Origin: Ctenosaura bakeri
Lineage: Eukaryota > Chordata > Lepidosauria > Squamata > Iguanidae
Assembly: GCA_948474755.1 (NCBI GenBank)
Contig: CAOLHI010002115.1
Coordinates: 186,001-250,000 of the forward strand
Reading direction: 5' to 3'
Length of the DNA stretch: 64,000 bases
Shown here: piece after piece, positions 11,690-21,892 of the stretch
Numbering within the stretch: the stretch's first letter is position 1
Layout of the letters: every line of letters starts with the position of its first letter
The notes under the pieces: model-generated
What the model was told of the DNA's origin: nothing
What the model saw: only the letters and a program-made list of their open reading frames with translations
The model's database searches: none
Position numbers and translations under genes: made by a program

Positions 11690-11842
11690 GTTGTGTGCCT
11701 TCAAGTTGATTCTGACTTATGGCAACCCTAAGTCGAATTCCCCACAGGGTTTTCTGTGGCTGAGAGTACGTGATGCACCCAAGTTCACCCAGTGGGTTTC
11801 CATGGCTGAGTGGGGACCTGAACCCTGCTCTCAGCGGTCCTA
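11690..11842 (-). mobile_element. SINE fragment, BovB-like tail
   Basis: The plus strand reads 'TTGTTGTTGTGTGCCTTCAAGTTGATTCTGACTTATGGCAACCCTAAG', then 'CCCAGTGGGTTTCCATGGCTGAGTGGGGACCTGAACCCTG'. This is the reverse complement of the tail and middle of the tRNA-headed SINE. The head is missing. It lies in the spacer between the inverted arms. Confidence 0.8.
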
Positions 11843-12022
11843 AGCCGTTTCTGCACTAGCCTGTTATAGCGCAATGATTCCACTTTCAACCTCCTCTGGA
11901 ATCCTGGGGTTTGCAGTTCCGGGAGGGGTCGGCTGGCCCCTCCCGGAACTGCAAACCCCAGGATTCCAGAGGATGTTGAAAGTGGAATCATTGCGCTATA
12001 ACAGGCTAGTGCGGAAATGGCC
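11843..12022. mobile_element. GGCCATTTCC-type MITE, copy 3
   Basis: A 180-bp copy. Its right half, with the adjoining DNA, is the mirror image of the left half of copy 2. It begins with the altered terminus AGCCGTTTCTGC and ends GCGGAAATGGCC. No matching 3-bp flanks are visible, as expected if it arrived by duplication of copy 2 rather than by transposition. Confidence 0.85.
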
Positions 12023-12318
12023 CTAGTCCACAGCACTACACCACACTGACTTACTTGCAAGTAAATCTGCAGGCACCTCAGTCTCTCATGCATGCAGGCT
12101 TGCTGTGAGTCTCTCACAATAAGGGAAAAGGACTCTATGTCTGTTCAGGAACACTTTTAACCTTTCCAGAGCTGAACTGCAACACAAACGGACCTCAGGT
12201 TGTAACAACAAAACGCAAACCCCATGAACCGGATGCTCCTCACAATATCTTCTATGTGTGTGAGGAGGTATTTCATTGGCCAAGCGCCTGCTTGCATTTC
12301 CGCCCCCCCCAAAAAAAA
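11935..12318 (-). repeat. Right arm of the large inverted repeat
   Basis: Reverse complement of 11,041-11,400, with no differences seen by eye over about 355 bp. It continues through 'GCATTTCCGCCCCCCCC', which mirrors the G-run of the left arm. It lacks the roughly 95-bp block found in the left arm. Confidence 0.9.
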
Positions 12319-12321
12319 CTT

Positions 12322-12400
12322 GAAAGTGGAACAAACCCCAGGATTCCATAGGAGGTTGAAACTCGAATCATCGCACTATAAGAGTGTTGTGCGAAAATGT
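12322..12400 (+). repeat. Direct partial repeat of MITE copy 2
   Basis: The segment containing 'CAAACCCCAGGATTCCATAGGAGGTTGAAA' and 'AGAGTGTTGTGCG' repeats the right half of MITE copy 2 (11,413-11,484) in the same direction. It shares copy-2-specific bases and abuts the end of the right arm. Confidence 0.7.
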
Positions 12401-12788
12401 TCTTGGTCTGAGGTTTTAGAACATACAAGTGCATAGATGGTCTGGTATCTGAAACTGCTTCCTTTTAGTTTGTACCTGGGGAATAGCCATACCCATGTTG
12501 AGAGACTCTCGTGGGTTCAGCATTTCAACCTGTGAATATGATCTAGTACTAAAAAGAATACAAAAGCATCCCTATTCTTTGTATCTTGTTTGTGGCTGCA
12601 CTTTGTGATTTAAACATACTGAGGAAAATGGAGACTACGTGACTGATTACCAAGCTTTGATCCTCAGACACATGCAACCATGAAAACAACCATAGTTCTG
12701 TTAGAGGCAAAAGAAGAACCAATCAGACAAAAGGTACTAATTGGAGGAGTAAATTTTAAGTGAACAGTGAATTGCATATTAGTTAAAC

Positions 12789-13492
12789 CATATGTGTCAA
12801 ACACAAGGCCCACAGGCCAAATCCAGCCCACCAGGCCATTTCATGTGGCCCTTGCATCTGTCCTGCAGTTGCAGCACTCCCCCCTGCCTGGCGAGCCTGA
12901 TCCCCACATTGCGGGCCCCCAGCTGCCAATATTCTGAAGAGGGGCCCAGCAGCCAGCACTCGCAACTACTTCTACTTCTGACTGCTCCTCTGTCCAAGTC
13001 CCACCGTCAGAGCATTGCCACAGGTTACCATAGCAACACTCTGCACGGCTCACAAGAGTTGGACAGGGGAGCAGTCAGAAGTAGAAGTAGATCACAAGAG
13101 CTGGCTGCTGGGCCCCTCTTCAGAATACTGGCAGCCAGGGCCCACAATGTGGGGATTGGGCTCACCAACTATAGAGAGGGGCAGGAGGGGCAGAGAGAGG
13201 CACAGGTAATATTTGTCTGATGATTAAAAAAATAACTTTCTGTTTTCAAAACTCATTTTTCAATAAATTGTGTAATAGTTGTACACTTGAATATCTGCTT
13301 GCCATTATTTTTCCTAGACTTCTAGTTTCAGAGCTGGTTATTACTAAAACCAGTAATAATCAAATGCAGAAGCAATTATTTAATATGATAAAAGAGTAGA
13401 TACATTTGTATAGTCTTACAGATACAACCAGCCCTTTGAGGGCAACTGTAATGCTGATGTGGCCCAAGATGAAATTGAGTTTGACACCCCTG
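12789..13492. mobile_element. Non-autonomous hAT element, 704 bp
   Basis: The ends CATATGTGTCAAAC... and ...GAGTTTGACACCCCTG are inverted (right-end complement CAGGGGTGTCAAACTC). They are flanked by a perfect 8-bp duplication AGTTAAAC at 12,781-12,788 and 13,493-13,500, the hAT hallmark. The GC-rich centre holds a second, internal inverted repeat of about 110 bp per arm (about 12,885-13,000 and 13,065-13,170). No transposase frame. Confidence 0.9.
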
Positions 13493-14409
13493 AGTTAAAC
13501 AGAACAAACAAGCAAAGGCCACAGTGCAGGCATTAGTGGACTTCTGCTATAGCAGGTCTACAGCATCAGCAGCTCCACCCTATAGTTCCTTGTCCTTGCA
13601 GTTTAATGGAGTTCCAATCTTCACCCCAGAAGCTTCTGAACAAGATTCTGTATTTTGCATAGAGTTGCATAGTATAAATCTCTAAATGCAGAGTTATGTG
13701 TTGAGTGTGCTACATGATGCTTGTGTTGAATGCCAGTTCTGGGCAACCCAATACACAACTGAATATGCTGCCAGATGCGTGTTGGCCATGAATCTGTGTG
13801 TGCAGCACAACTTTACATACAATTCTGCATCTACAACCTGAAACTGATAAAAACTGACATCTAATAAAAAACTCCATCCTCTTCAGTAGGGGAAGTTGCA
13901 CACTCATAAGACACGAAAAGGATACCAGCCTCACTCAGATTGTCACGCTCGTCAAAGCATCATGGGCAGACTCCGGTGGTGGGTTAGGCAGGAAAAGAAG
14001 AATGGGGAAGAAAGTGAAAAGAAAGCAAGGGAAGACAGAGTTAATGCACAGAATATTTTGTCATAATTTTGACAGATTACTGACATGAGACATTTCCTTA
14101 GAGCAAACCTTTTTTAAAAGTTTGCAAAATAAATCCTTAAGCAGTGCTCGGCTGAGAAGAGCTGAATCCTCAATCCAAATATAGAATGATAGCAAAAATA
14201 AATTTGAAAACAAGACAAACCAGGACAAAACAAAGAGTGTAAAATGTGCATTTTCCAGATAAGATTACACCCCTCCTATGCTGCCGTTGCTCCACGCTCA
14301 GTAAATCTTTTCCAGATTCTTTTTGCACAAACACAACTTTCTTCAAATGAAGTACACATTTGAAGAATCATACCATGCAATATACTTTTTGCCACTGGGC
14401 AGCTGAGAG

Positions 14410-14545
14410 ATTTCTGTAACACATCAGATAAGTCTGTCTGTTACAAACTGAGCATCTGATGAAACGGACTGCAGTCCATGAAAGCTTATGCTGTAATACA
14501 TTTGTTAATCTTTGGAGTACCATGCAACTTGTTTAGGGTTTGCTG
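14410..14545 (+). mobile_element. Old amniote interspersed repeat fragment
   Basis: 'GCATCTGATGAAACGGACTGCAGTCCATGAAAGCTTATGCTGTAATACATTTGTTAATCTTTGGAGTACCATG' is a widespread reptilian repeat end with the form 'CATCTGAtgAa...CCA(C)GAAAGCTTATGCT...AAATTTGTTAGTCT'. A relative lies near 61,870-62,125. Class not certain. Confidence 0.6.
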
Positions 14546-15007
14546 CAACAGACAAATATAACTAACCAGAGCCATCCAGGCCAGGAAGCATACTGCCTTA
14601 AGCGGCAAATGCTAAGGGGGAATTAGTTACAGATACTTCACTGTTACTCCTGGAATCTTCAGCTATTTTCTTCTGCCACACAATGGCCCAAATTCTATTG
14701 TTAGTCCTCATTAGAGTAAACCCATTAAATCAATTGGATTTGCCTATGTGTCAACTCACTATTCAGACAATTACTACAGTGAGTCAATGTAGTTGAAATT
14801 AACCACCAGGAAGCCAGCGTATCCCTAGAGGCTTATTTTGGAGCATGCTTTCCCATCGCCATTGCTGAAGTGGTACTGGGCTCCTTGTCTGAATGAATGC
14901 TGTACATGGAAGAGTAAGTGGTCACTAATTTGTTCTTTGTCTCAGGCAGCAAAATCTCTTGGGCCAGCTGTCACTGCCTCCTCCTGCTCCACCTTCTATT
15001 TTCTTCC

Positions 15008-15095
15008 TTTATTTATTTAGAGGCCTCAGAGTACATGGCACTTCACAAAATAAAGTGACAAAAAAGACACCCCTGCCAAAGGCATACAATTTATA
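15008..15095 (-). mobile_element. Ancient retroposon 3' end fragment
   Basis: Minus-strand reading gives an internal part and an ATAAATAAA-type end resembling the retroposon tail at 7,040-7,140. Strongly diverged. Confidence 0.35.
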
Positions 15096-15255
15096 TCTAC
15101 ATATCTATGCAGAAGGAAGGAAGGAATAATACAAATACAAAAACTATACAAAACAAATGTAGAACAGATTTTCCAGATACAAATACAAAACACAGTACAA
15201 TAAAATACAAAGCAAACTGACTATAACTGACAAACTATAACCAAAATATAGAAGA

Positions 15256-15647
15256 CTAGTGTATATACCTGGCATTGCCAGGGATTTTATTTTCTTATAG
15301 GTAATACTTGTTAGAAAGATTTGAGATCCTGTGTTTCTAATTCCCCAAACTGTCTTGTCCAATACCTGTAACCTTTCCCCATATTCCCCAATCCAATCTG
15401 TATTCTGAGTTATTAACATACAGAGGTTGGGTTCTTGAGGGAATACACTGCCCTCCTCCTTGCTGCTAGGTCTCATCTCCATAGCAACCAGCCATGCCCA
15501 AAAGCTTTCTGACTGAGAATTCTGAAGGCCCCTCCCTAAACTGCAAACCCCACAATTCCACAGAATCTTCTCAGGCAGCCAATCATATGTCTGTCTTCAT
15601 CTGAAACAGACAAACAAACATACAAACTTTGACTTTTATATAGTAGA
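15256..15647 (-). mobile_element. Non-autonomous Helitron, 392 bp
   Basis: Minus-strand 5' end is TCTACTATATAAAAGTCAAAG preceded by A. The 3' end has the hairpin CCTGGCAATGCCAGG, then TATATACACTAG, followed by T. The TC start, a short GC hairpin about 10 bases from a CTRR end (here CTAG), insertion between A and T, and absence of a TSD are the Helitron signature. The inside matches the plus-strand copy at 36,415-37,050, including 'GGTTGCTATGGAGATGAG' and 'GAATACAGATTGGATTGGGGA'. Confidence 0.9.
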
Positions 15648-15959
15648 TAGATTATGAAACTGTATTAAACTAAAAATTCAAAAGATTTGGAAAAGCTTTT
15701 GAGTAAAAGATTATTTCTGATTAGGCCAGTTCATGTAGTTCTGCTTTCACTAGTATGGACTGGAGGTTGTTGCATGGATAATGATGCCACACATTAACTC
15801 AAACACAAATTATCACAGTCTCTAATAAGCTCAGGAACTGATTCTTGCATTTCCATGAACAGCTCAGCTATAATATAGCTCTGCCACGGTTTGCCAATTC
15901 CCTCATTTGCTGAATTTTGACAAGCATCTTATATGGAAATTCACATTGTCTAAACAATT

Positions 15960-17305
15960 ATTGCCCAGCCAGCCTGAAATCAGACGTTAGGAGAGATTCT
16001 AGAGCAGATTATTAAACAGTCTCCAAGCACTTAGGAGTGCCCTGATCACTAAAAGTCAACATGGGTTTTTCAAAAACAGGTCATGCCAAACTAATCTCAT
16101 CTATTTTTTTTTTATAGAATTGCAAGCTTGGCAGATGAAGGGAATGCTGTGGATATAGCACATCTTGACTTCAATAAGGCCTTTTACAAGGTCCCCCACT
16201 ATATTCTTGTGAACAGGCTAGTAAGTCGTGGGCTAGGCAATGCTACTATTCAGTGGATTTGTAATTGGTTGACTGACTGAACCCAAAAGCTGTTCACCAA
16301 TGGCTCCTCATCATCCTGGAGAGAAGAGATTAATGGAGTGCCACAGAGATCTGTCCTCAGCCAAGCACTATTCAACATGTTTATCAATGACTTGGATGAA
16401 GGAACAGAGGGCATGTTCATCAAATCTGCAGATGATGCCAAATTAGAAGGAGTAGCTAACACCCCAGAGGACAGGGTCAGAATTCAAAATGATCTTAACA
16501 GATTAGAGAGCTGGGACAAAACTAACAAAATGAATTTTAACAGGGAGAAATGTAAGGTACTACACTTGGGCAGGAAAAAATGAAATGCACAGAAATAGGA
16601 TGGGTGATACCTGGCTTGATCACAGTACATGTGACAGGGATCTAGGAGTCTTAGTAGACCACAAGCTGAATGTGAGTCAGTAGTGTGATGTGGCAGCTAA
16701 AAAAGCCAATGTGATTCCAGGCTTCTTCAATAGGAGTATAGCATCTAGGTCAAGGGCAGTAATAGTACCACTCTATTTTGCTTTGGTCAGACCCCACCTA
16801 GAATACTGTACCCAGTTCTGGACACCACAGTTCAAGAAAGATATTGACAAGCTGAAACATGTCCAGAGGAGGGTGATCAAAATGATGGCAGACCTGGAAA
16901 CCATGCCTTATGAAGAGTGGCCTAGGAAGCTGGGTATGTTTAGCCTGGAGAAGAGAAGAGAGGTGACATGATAGCTATGTTTAAATATTTGAAAAGATGT
17001 CATATTGAAGATGGAGCAAGCTTGTTTTCTGCTGTTCTAGAGAATAAGACATGGAGCAATGGCTTCAAATTCAGGAAATGAGATTCCACCTAAACATTAG
17101 GAAGAACTTCCTGACAGTAAGAGCAGTTTAGCAGTGAGACATGCTGCATGGGAGTGTGGTGGAATCTCCTTCTTTGCAGGTTATTAAACAGAGGTTGGAT
17201 GGCCATCTGTTGGGAATGCTTTGATGATATATTCTTGCATGGCAGGAGGTTGGACTTGATATGCCCCTTGGGGTCTTTCCAACTCTACAGTTCTAAGATT
17301 CTATG
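15960..17305 (+). pseudogene. CR1-type LINE remnant (reverse transcriptase and 3' end)
   Basis: A 5'-truncated, broken CR1 non-LTR retrotransposon. The order is typical: a degenerate 'HLDFNKAFYKVPH' motif-A region (about 16,165-16,200), 'NMFINDLDEGTEG', and 'SADDAKLEG' at the catalytic F/YxDD position, where the aromatic residue is now Ser (about 16,425-16,450). Then come 'KCKVLHLGRKK' and the C-terminal 'PLYFALVRPHLEYCTQFWTP' block (about 16,770-16,830). Several in-frame stops and frameshifts separate these blocks, so it is inactive. The 3' end 'GGTTGGACTTGATATG...TCCAACTCTACAGTTCTAAGATTCTATG' is the CR1 3' UTR with its ATTCTATG terminus. Confidence 0.9.
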
Positions 17306-17925
17306 GCCCTTTCTGTAACTAATCTGCATCCTGCGATGTCCCAGTATCATCCTGGCAGTGCCTTTGCCGGGAAGGGAGCATTTCCCGAATGCTCTCCTCC
17401 ACACCGAGCCGGCTGCCAGTACATGGTAGCATTTGGAATATGCTGCTTCTTTCCGCAGTGCAGCTGGCCTCTTCCTGTGCTGCACTGAGGAAGCACTTCT
17501 GCCCTTCCCCCATGGCTACAACTGATGCGATCGTTGCTCAAAAGGGCCCTATTACTGTATTTTTTTTCCTGGTAATAATATAACACGTGATTGTGACAGC
17601 TGGGGACGCAACAGGAGCAGGACAGTGATGATGTGTGGTAGCACGCATCACGGACTGGCTTCAATGCATCCCCATGCTGGAATGCAGGCGTGTAGGGACG
17701 AGGGGTGGGGGAGCAGTTCATCCTGGGCGGCAATGTTTTGGGGGCATCCCGGCCCATAGCCATGCCCCCACATGCCCTGGCCACACCCCCACGCACTGCA
17801 GCCGCACTGCAGCCACACCCCCACGCACAGTGGCCACACCCCTCATGCCATAGCCCTTTCCACCGCCCCTCCTCACACTCCAAGTTCCACCATTGCTGGA
17901 ATGGAGCCATAGCGTGGAAATGTCC
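17303..17925. mobile_element. Possible DNA element with hAT inserted
   Basis: Directly after the CR1 end, 'GGCCCTTTCTGTAACTAATC' opens a GC-richer, unrelated segment. It resumes past the hAT at 17,685-17,895 and ends about 'CATAGCGTGGAAATGTCC', a loose complement of the start. The termini resemble the GGCCATTTCC MITE ends. No matching TSD was found, so boundaries and class are tentative. Confidence 0.35.
17685..17895 (+). mobile_element. Short hAT element, copy 1 (211 bp)
   Basis: Starts CAGGCGTGTAGGGACGAGG and ends CCACCATTG. It is flanked by a perfect 8-bp duplication CTGGAATG (17,677-17,684 and 17,896-17,903). The inside is a C-rich degenerate tandem of 'GCCACRCCCCCAYGCAC' units. Same family as 23,180, 25,721 and 26,822. 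Confidence 0.92.
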
Positions 17926-18012
17926 GACGAGTCTAAAGCACAGGTAATGAGAATATGTGCTGAAGAATCACAGCATGCACAGATAAATATAACAGAGACT
18001 CAGCTTTGATTG

Positions 18013-18082
18013 TGTCTTCTTGCATGGCAGTGGGTTGGACTTGATGGCCCTTGTGGTCTCTTCCTGCTCTGTGATTCTACAA
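18013..18082 (+). mobile_element. CR1 3'-end fragment
   Basis: 'CTTGCATGGCAGTGGGTTGGACTTGATGGCCCTTGTGGTCTCTTCCTGCTCTGTGATTCTA' is a CR1 3' terminus, a separate 5'-truncated insertion from the longer copy at 15,960-17,305. Confidence 0.85.
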
Positions 18083-18264
18083 CTTCTGAATAAGTCCACT
18101 GGCAATTCCACTGGTCATTGTAATCCTGAGTTAATGTAAGTTCAGCAAAAAATATCTAGAAAATTGGCTTTAGGGTAGCCTTTAGAACTGATTGAGAATG
18201 CCTGGTTCAGCATCAAAATGTTAGACCTTCCAATGGAGAGTGATATTATAATTAAAGTGTATAT

Positions 18265-18300
18265 GTGTTTATATGTGTGTGTGTGTGTGAGAGAGAGAGA
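18265..18300. repeat. (TG)n(AG)n microsatellite
   Basis: TGTGTG run passing directly into GAGAGA. A similar compound TG/GA tract is at 18,610-18,640. Confidence 0.9.
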
Positions 18301-18609
18301 ATGCCAGGGAGGGAGGGAGAGGTGTAGGGTTACTCCATATCATCTTGAGTACGGCCAGGTTTCTTTGTACTGCATCTATAATGAAAGGGCAGTTCAGACT
18401 TGTACAAGAGATCCCACAACATAAATATATCTTTTTTAAAGAAATGTACACACATAAGCAATGGCTTCCTCTTCCCCCTTCTGTAAGAAGTTAAATATTC
18501 AACAAACAGTTTTGAGTCCTGTTACTTAAGGATTGCTGTTTCAAAATGAGAATTATCATGCTTCCTCTCATTTTCAGAATGGTATAAAGCACAGAAAAGA
18601 GGAACTGAA

Positions 18610-18640
18610 ATGTGTGTGTGTGTGTGGAGAGAGAGAGAGA
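18610..18640. repeat. (TG)n(GA)n microsatellite
   Basis: TGTGTGTG then GAGAGAGA. Confidence 0.9.
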
Positions 18641-18967
18641 ACACAATGCAAAACACATCTGATTATTTAGATGTAATTGTAAAATCCAACTGCCTTTCCC
18701 AGAGCTAATTGATCAACTAATTAAATGTTTAATTAATTGGACTTTTCTAGCAGTTCTCCTAATGCACTATATTCTCCAGTTAACACTTAAAGTTAAAATA
18801 TATTTTGGTGAACTAGGTCACTGGAACACATTTGAATTCACTAGGATGGGTATCCCTCTCTTTCTCTGTCAGATTCAGTAAACCAGAAGGGATGCTGCTT
18901 CACAGGTAAAAGTATTAAGGCTGCATTGCATTATTCTCCTGTTAGGTGGTGGAGAAAGAATGAATGA

Positions 18968-18987
18968 AAGAAGGAAGGAAGGAAGGA

Positions 18988-19035
<48 letters not shown>

Positions 19036-19037
19036 AG
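18968..19037. repeat. (GGAA)n(AAAG)n microsatellite
   Basis: About 70 bp of GGAA then AAAG units. The long Lys/Arg/Glu and Phe/Leu/Ser frames over it are artefacts of the repeat. Confidence 0.95.
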
Positions 19038-19118
19038 AGAAAGAAGAGACAGGGAAGCAAGCAAACTAGCTAGCTTTCTGCAGCCCAAACCAGAAGAGAA
19101 AAAGAAACAACTATCAGA

Positions 19119-19310
19119 GGCCATTTCCACACTACTGCTATTATTCCACTTTCAACAGCCTATAGAATCCTGGGGTTTGCAGTTCAGGGAAGGGCATTTA
19201 GAATTCTCAGACAGAGAACTCTTTGGCCTCAGTAAACTACAAACCCTAGAATTCCACAGGATGTTAAAAGTAGAATAGTAGCACTATAACAGTGTAGGGT
19301 GGAAATGGCC
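19119..19310. mobile_element. GGCCATTTCC-type MITE, copy 4
   Basis: GGCCATTTCCACACTACTG ... GGTGGAAATGGCC, 192 bp, flanked by AGA on both sides (19,116-19,118 and 19,311-19,313). Its centre carries the 'GAACTCTTTGGCCTCAGTAAACTACAAACCC' variant also seen in copy 1. Confidence 0.9.
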
Positions 19311-19724
19311 AGAAAATGAGGGGGATCACTGAAAACAGTGTTACAATCTATTGGGGAAGTGGTGGAATGGAATAGGGTAGGGTCAGGAGGACTTATCTGT
19401 ATGGAGGCTGAGATCTCTATGGCAGCAGGACTCTTTCAGAATGTCAGGTCTTTTAAACCTGAAGGCAAGTCTCTTTCCCTTCCCCATTATGGACCTGAGA
19501 GAGCAGGAGAAGCCAAGGCAGAAGGAAAAGATGGAGAAGGGAAACATTTCATTTAATTATTCAATTGCATAGCACTATGTGAGAAACAATAAGATTTCAA
19601 AGGCTCACCCCAGCTATTATACAAAGAAAAATACAATAGAAACCAATCCAGAATATAATTAATAAAGGAAGAGAAGTAACTGAAAAGAGTCACGTGCACA
19701 TACATCTCAAAAGACTCCAGATTA

Positions 19725-20105
19725 AAGTCAGCTCTCCACATTTGCAGGTTTCACTTTGGTGGATTTGATTATTCACGGATTATTTGCTGTCACCTCTGCT
19801 GCCTCCCTACGCCATTTTTAATAAGGACTGCAAGCCTTGTGAGACTGAGGTGAACAAAGCTTGTAAGTCCCTGTTAAAAATGGTGTGGGGCAGCAGTGGA
19901 GGTGGCAGTTAAGCTCCACCAGCCACCCACTTCTGCCTTGTGAAGGAACCCTGATTCCTCAAAGGAATCCATGGTGGTTTGAATATGATGATCATACTTT
20001 TTAGTATGTTAAATATGGTTTGGGAGGGCCTAGAGTTACTCATTGTTTTTCCACTTTCATGGGGGTCCCGTGCCCCTAACCCTAGTGAATGTGGAGGGAT
20101 GACTG
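19725..20105. mobile_element. pogo/Tigger-like non-autonomous element, copy A
   Basis: Left end AAGTCAGCTCTCCACATTTGCAGG, right end GTGAATGTGGAGGGATGACTG, flanked by TA on both sides (19,723-19,724 and 20,106-20,107). The ends are inverted complements. Length 381 bp, almost the same as the relative at 55,594-55,973. The TA target and terminal sequence fit Tc1/mariner-pogo elements. Confidence 0.75.
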
Positions 20106-21844
20106 TATATTCTCTCTCCTCACCTCCTTCATTCTGCTTTTCTCTCTTTCTTCTTAATTTTGACCAACCCCATTTTAATTATACAAGTAAGGTATGAAGG
20201 GTGCAGAAACTAATGGGCTTGTTAAATAATCTTCATTTAAACCAGGGATGCCACAGGCTGAATTTGGAATGGATCTCTGGTTCCTGCATACAAAACATGT
20301 GCTGTGCCGTCAAACTTTGCAGACCATGCTCCTTGCCTGAGAGAGCGCAGGCAGAAGGTATGCAATGGTGCAGCTGCGCAAAAAGATATTTTTCATATGT
20401 TCAGATGCTCTCATAATTAGTCTCAAAATTTTAAGAATTCTCCACCTTGAGTCACTGACTGATCTATCTAGTTATTTCTGTATGGTAGATCAGTGTCCCC
20501 TAACTGAAACACACAACTTCTTATTAACCTGTAACAAGGCATTTGAAGAGTGAATGAAGAGTACATGCTAGTGAAGATGGAAAGAGAAAAGAAATACAGC
20601 TCAGTGAACAAACTTAATTGAACAGGTTGTAAACTGACATCTCCTGCTTCAGGAGAATCTTTCCCATTGTAACTATTACCAGACATGTTTGGACTCTCAC
20701 CATTCCCAAGCAATGTCCTGTGATGGACTTTGTAGCCCATCTGGGGGGCGGAAAAACTAGGTTGGAAGTAGGCAACTTTAAAAGAATAAAAGGAACCCAT
20801 GTTTGAACCAAATGTGCCCCTAGAATTAACAATGACAACCCCTGTTATTCTGTCTGAATCCCATGGGGTGCCCCAAACAAAGATTTTTAACAATGAGTGA
20901 ACTAAAAATGACTCAATAATGAAACAATTTAAATTATTAGTGTTTAGGGCAGAACATAACTTTTCTAATGGTTAACATTGCCAAATTGATGTTTTAAATA
21001 TAGCACTCCAAACTCTGACCTTTCCCCACTTCATATTTCTTCCCTGAAATACAAGAGATTTTGCATCTAGAAGGCTCTTTTGCTGTTTGAAATTCTTGAG
21101 TAGCTTAACTAAGAGTGACGTAAATGCATGTAGTTGATTAGCAAGGCTTGTTGTGGAAATAACTGTGTGAATTTTACTCTTGTTGTTACAATGCATTTAT
21201 TTTATTGGAAATCATGTGCTACAATTAATTGGATCTTGCTCCAAGGGGGAAAAAATTCCGGGTCTGTTTTTAAAGTTATTCTGTTCAGATTCATATAGGT
21301 TGGAATGCTTTGCTCTAGTTTCTGTGTCAAGTCGATAGAAACTATGATTTTGTAACTGGAAGGCCATTTATTTGCAAAAGGGTCAGGCAGCTACATTTTG
21401 GGTGTGACTGTGTGGCTGTGAAAACGAGATTACCGTAATGAAAGCCTTCAGAAATCAGAGAAAACATTTATAGATTGTTTTCTGCAAACTGATAATTAAG
21501 TCTGAGAGTCAGAAGGGCAAGGACTGGGTTGTTGTTGCTGTACAAATACTTGTGCAGACTAATTATTGGTCTTAATCCTATTGGTAGAAGCATCTAATGT
21601 TGACACATTGAATCCATTGGGATTCCTCCAGTTATGCCTATTTGACAATGTCAACATCCAAGGTAGACCAACAGTATCTACTTTGTTTCTTGTATGTTTT
21701 CTATTTCTTCAATTGCTTGCTTGCTTATTTATTTATTTAGCTTTTTGTGAGTACCTGCTCTTTTTTGTACTTGTGACATGGAGCACTCAGAAGAATATTG
21801 GGCTATTTTGTTATGCTAGTGCTTTTTGTTGTTGTTAGTCGTTT

Positions 21845-21892
21845 CTTTTTATCAAAACTAGGACTCAAGACCACTTACAGCTTAAAATAAAA
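21845..21892 (-). mobile_element. LINE 3' UTR, left piece
   Basis: 'CTAGGACTCAAGACCACTTACAGCTTAAAATAAAA' is the reverse complement of a squamate LINE 3' UTR. The right piece resumes at 22,804 after the hAT insertion at 21,893-22,795. Confidence 0.6.

Noticed and set aside
11005..12349. Paired open frames giving the same protein on opposite strands
   Set aside because: They are the two arms of the inverted repeat and MITE DNA. The identity is of DNA, not evidence of a gene.
18875..19130. Phe/Leu/Ser-rich minus-strand frames resembling membrane proteins
   Set aside because: Translation of the (AAAG)n microsatellite.
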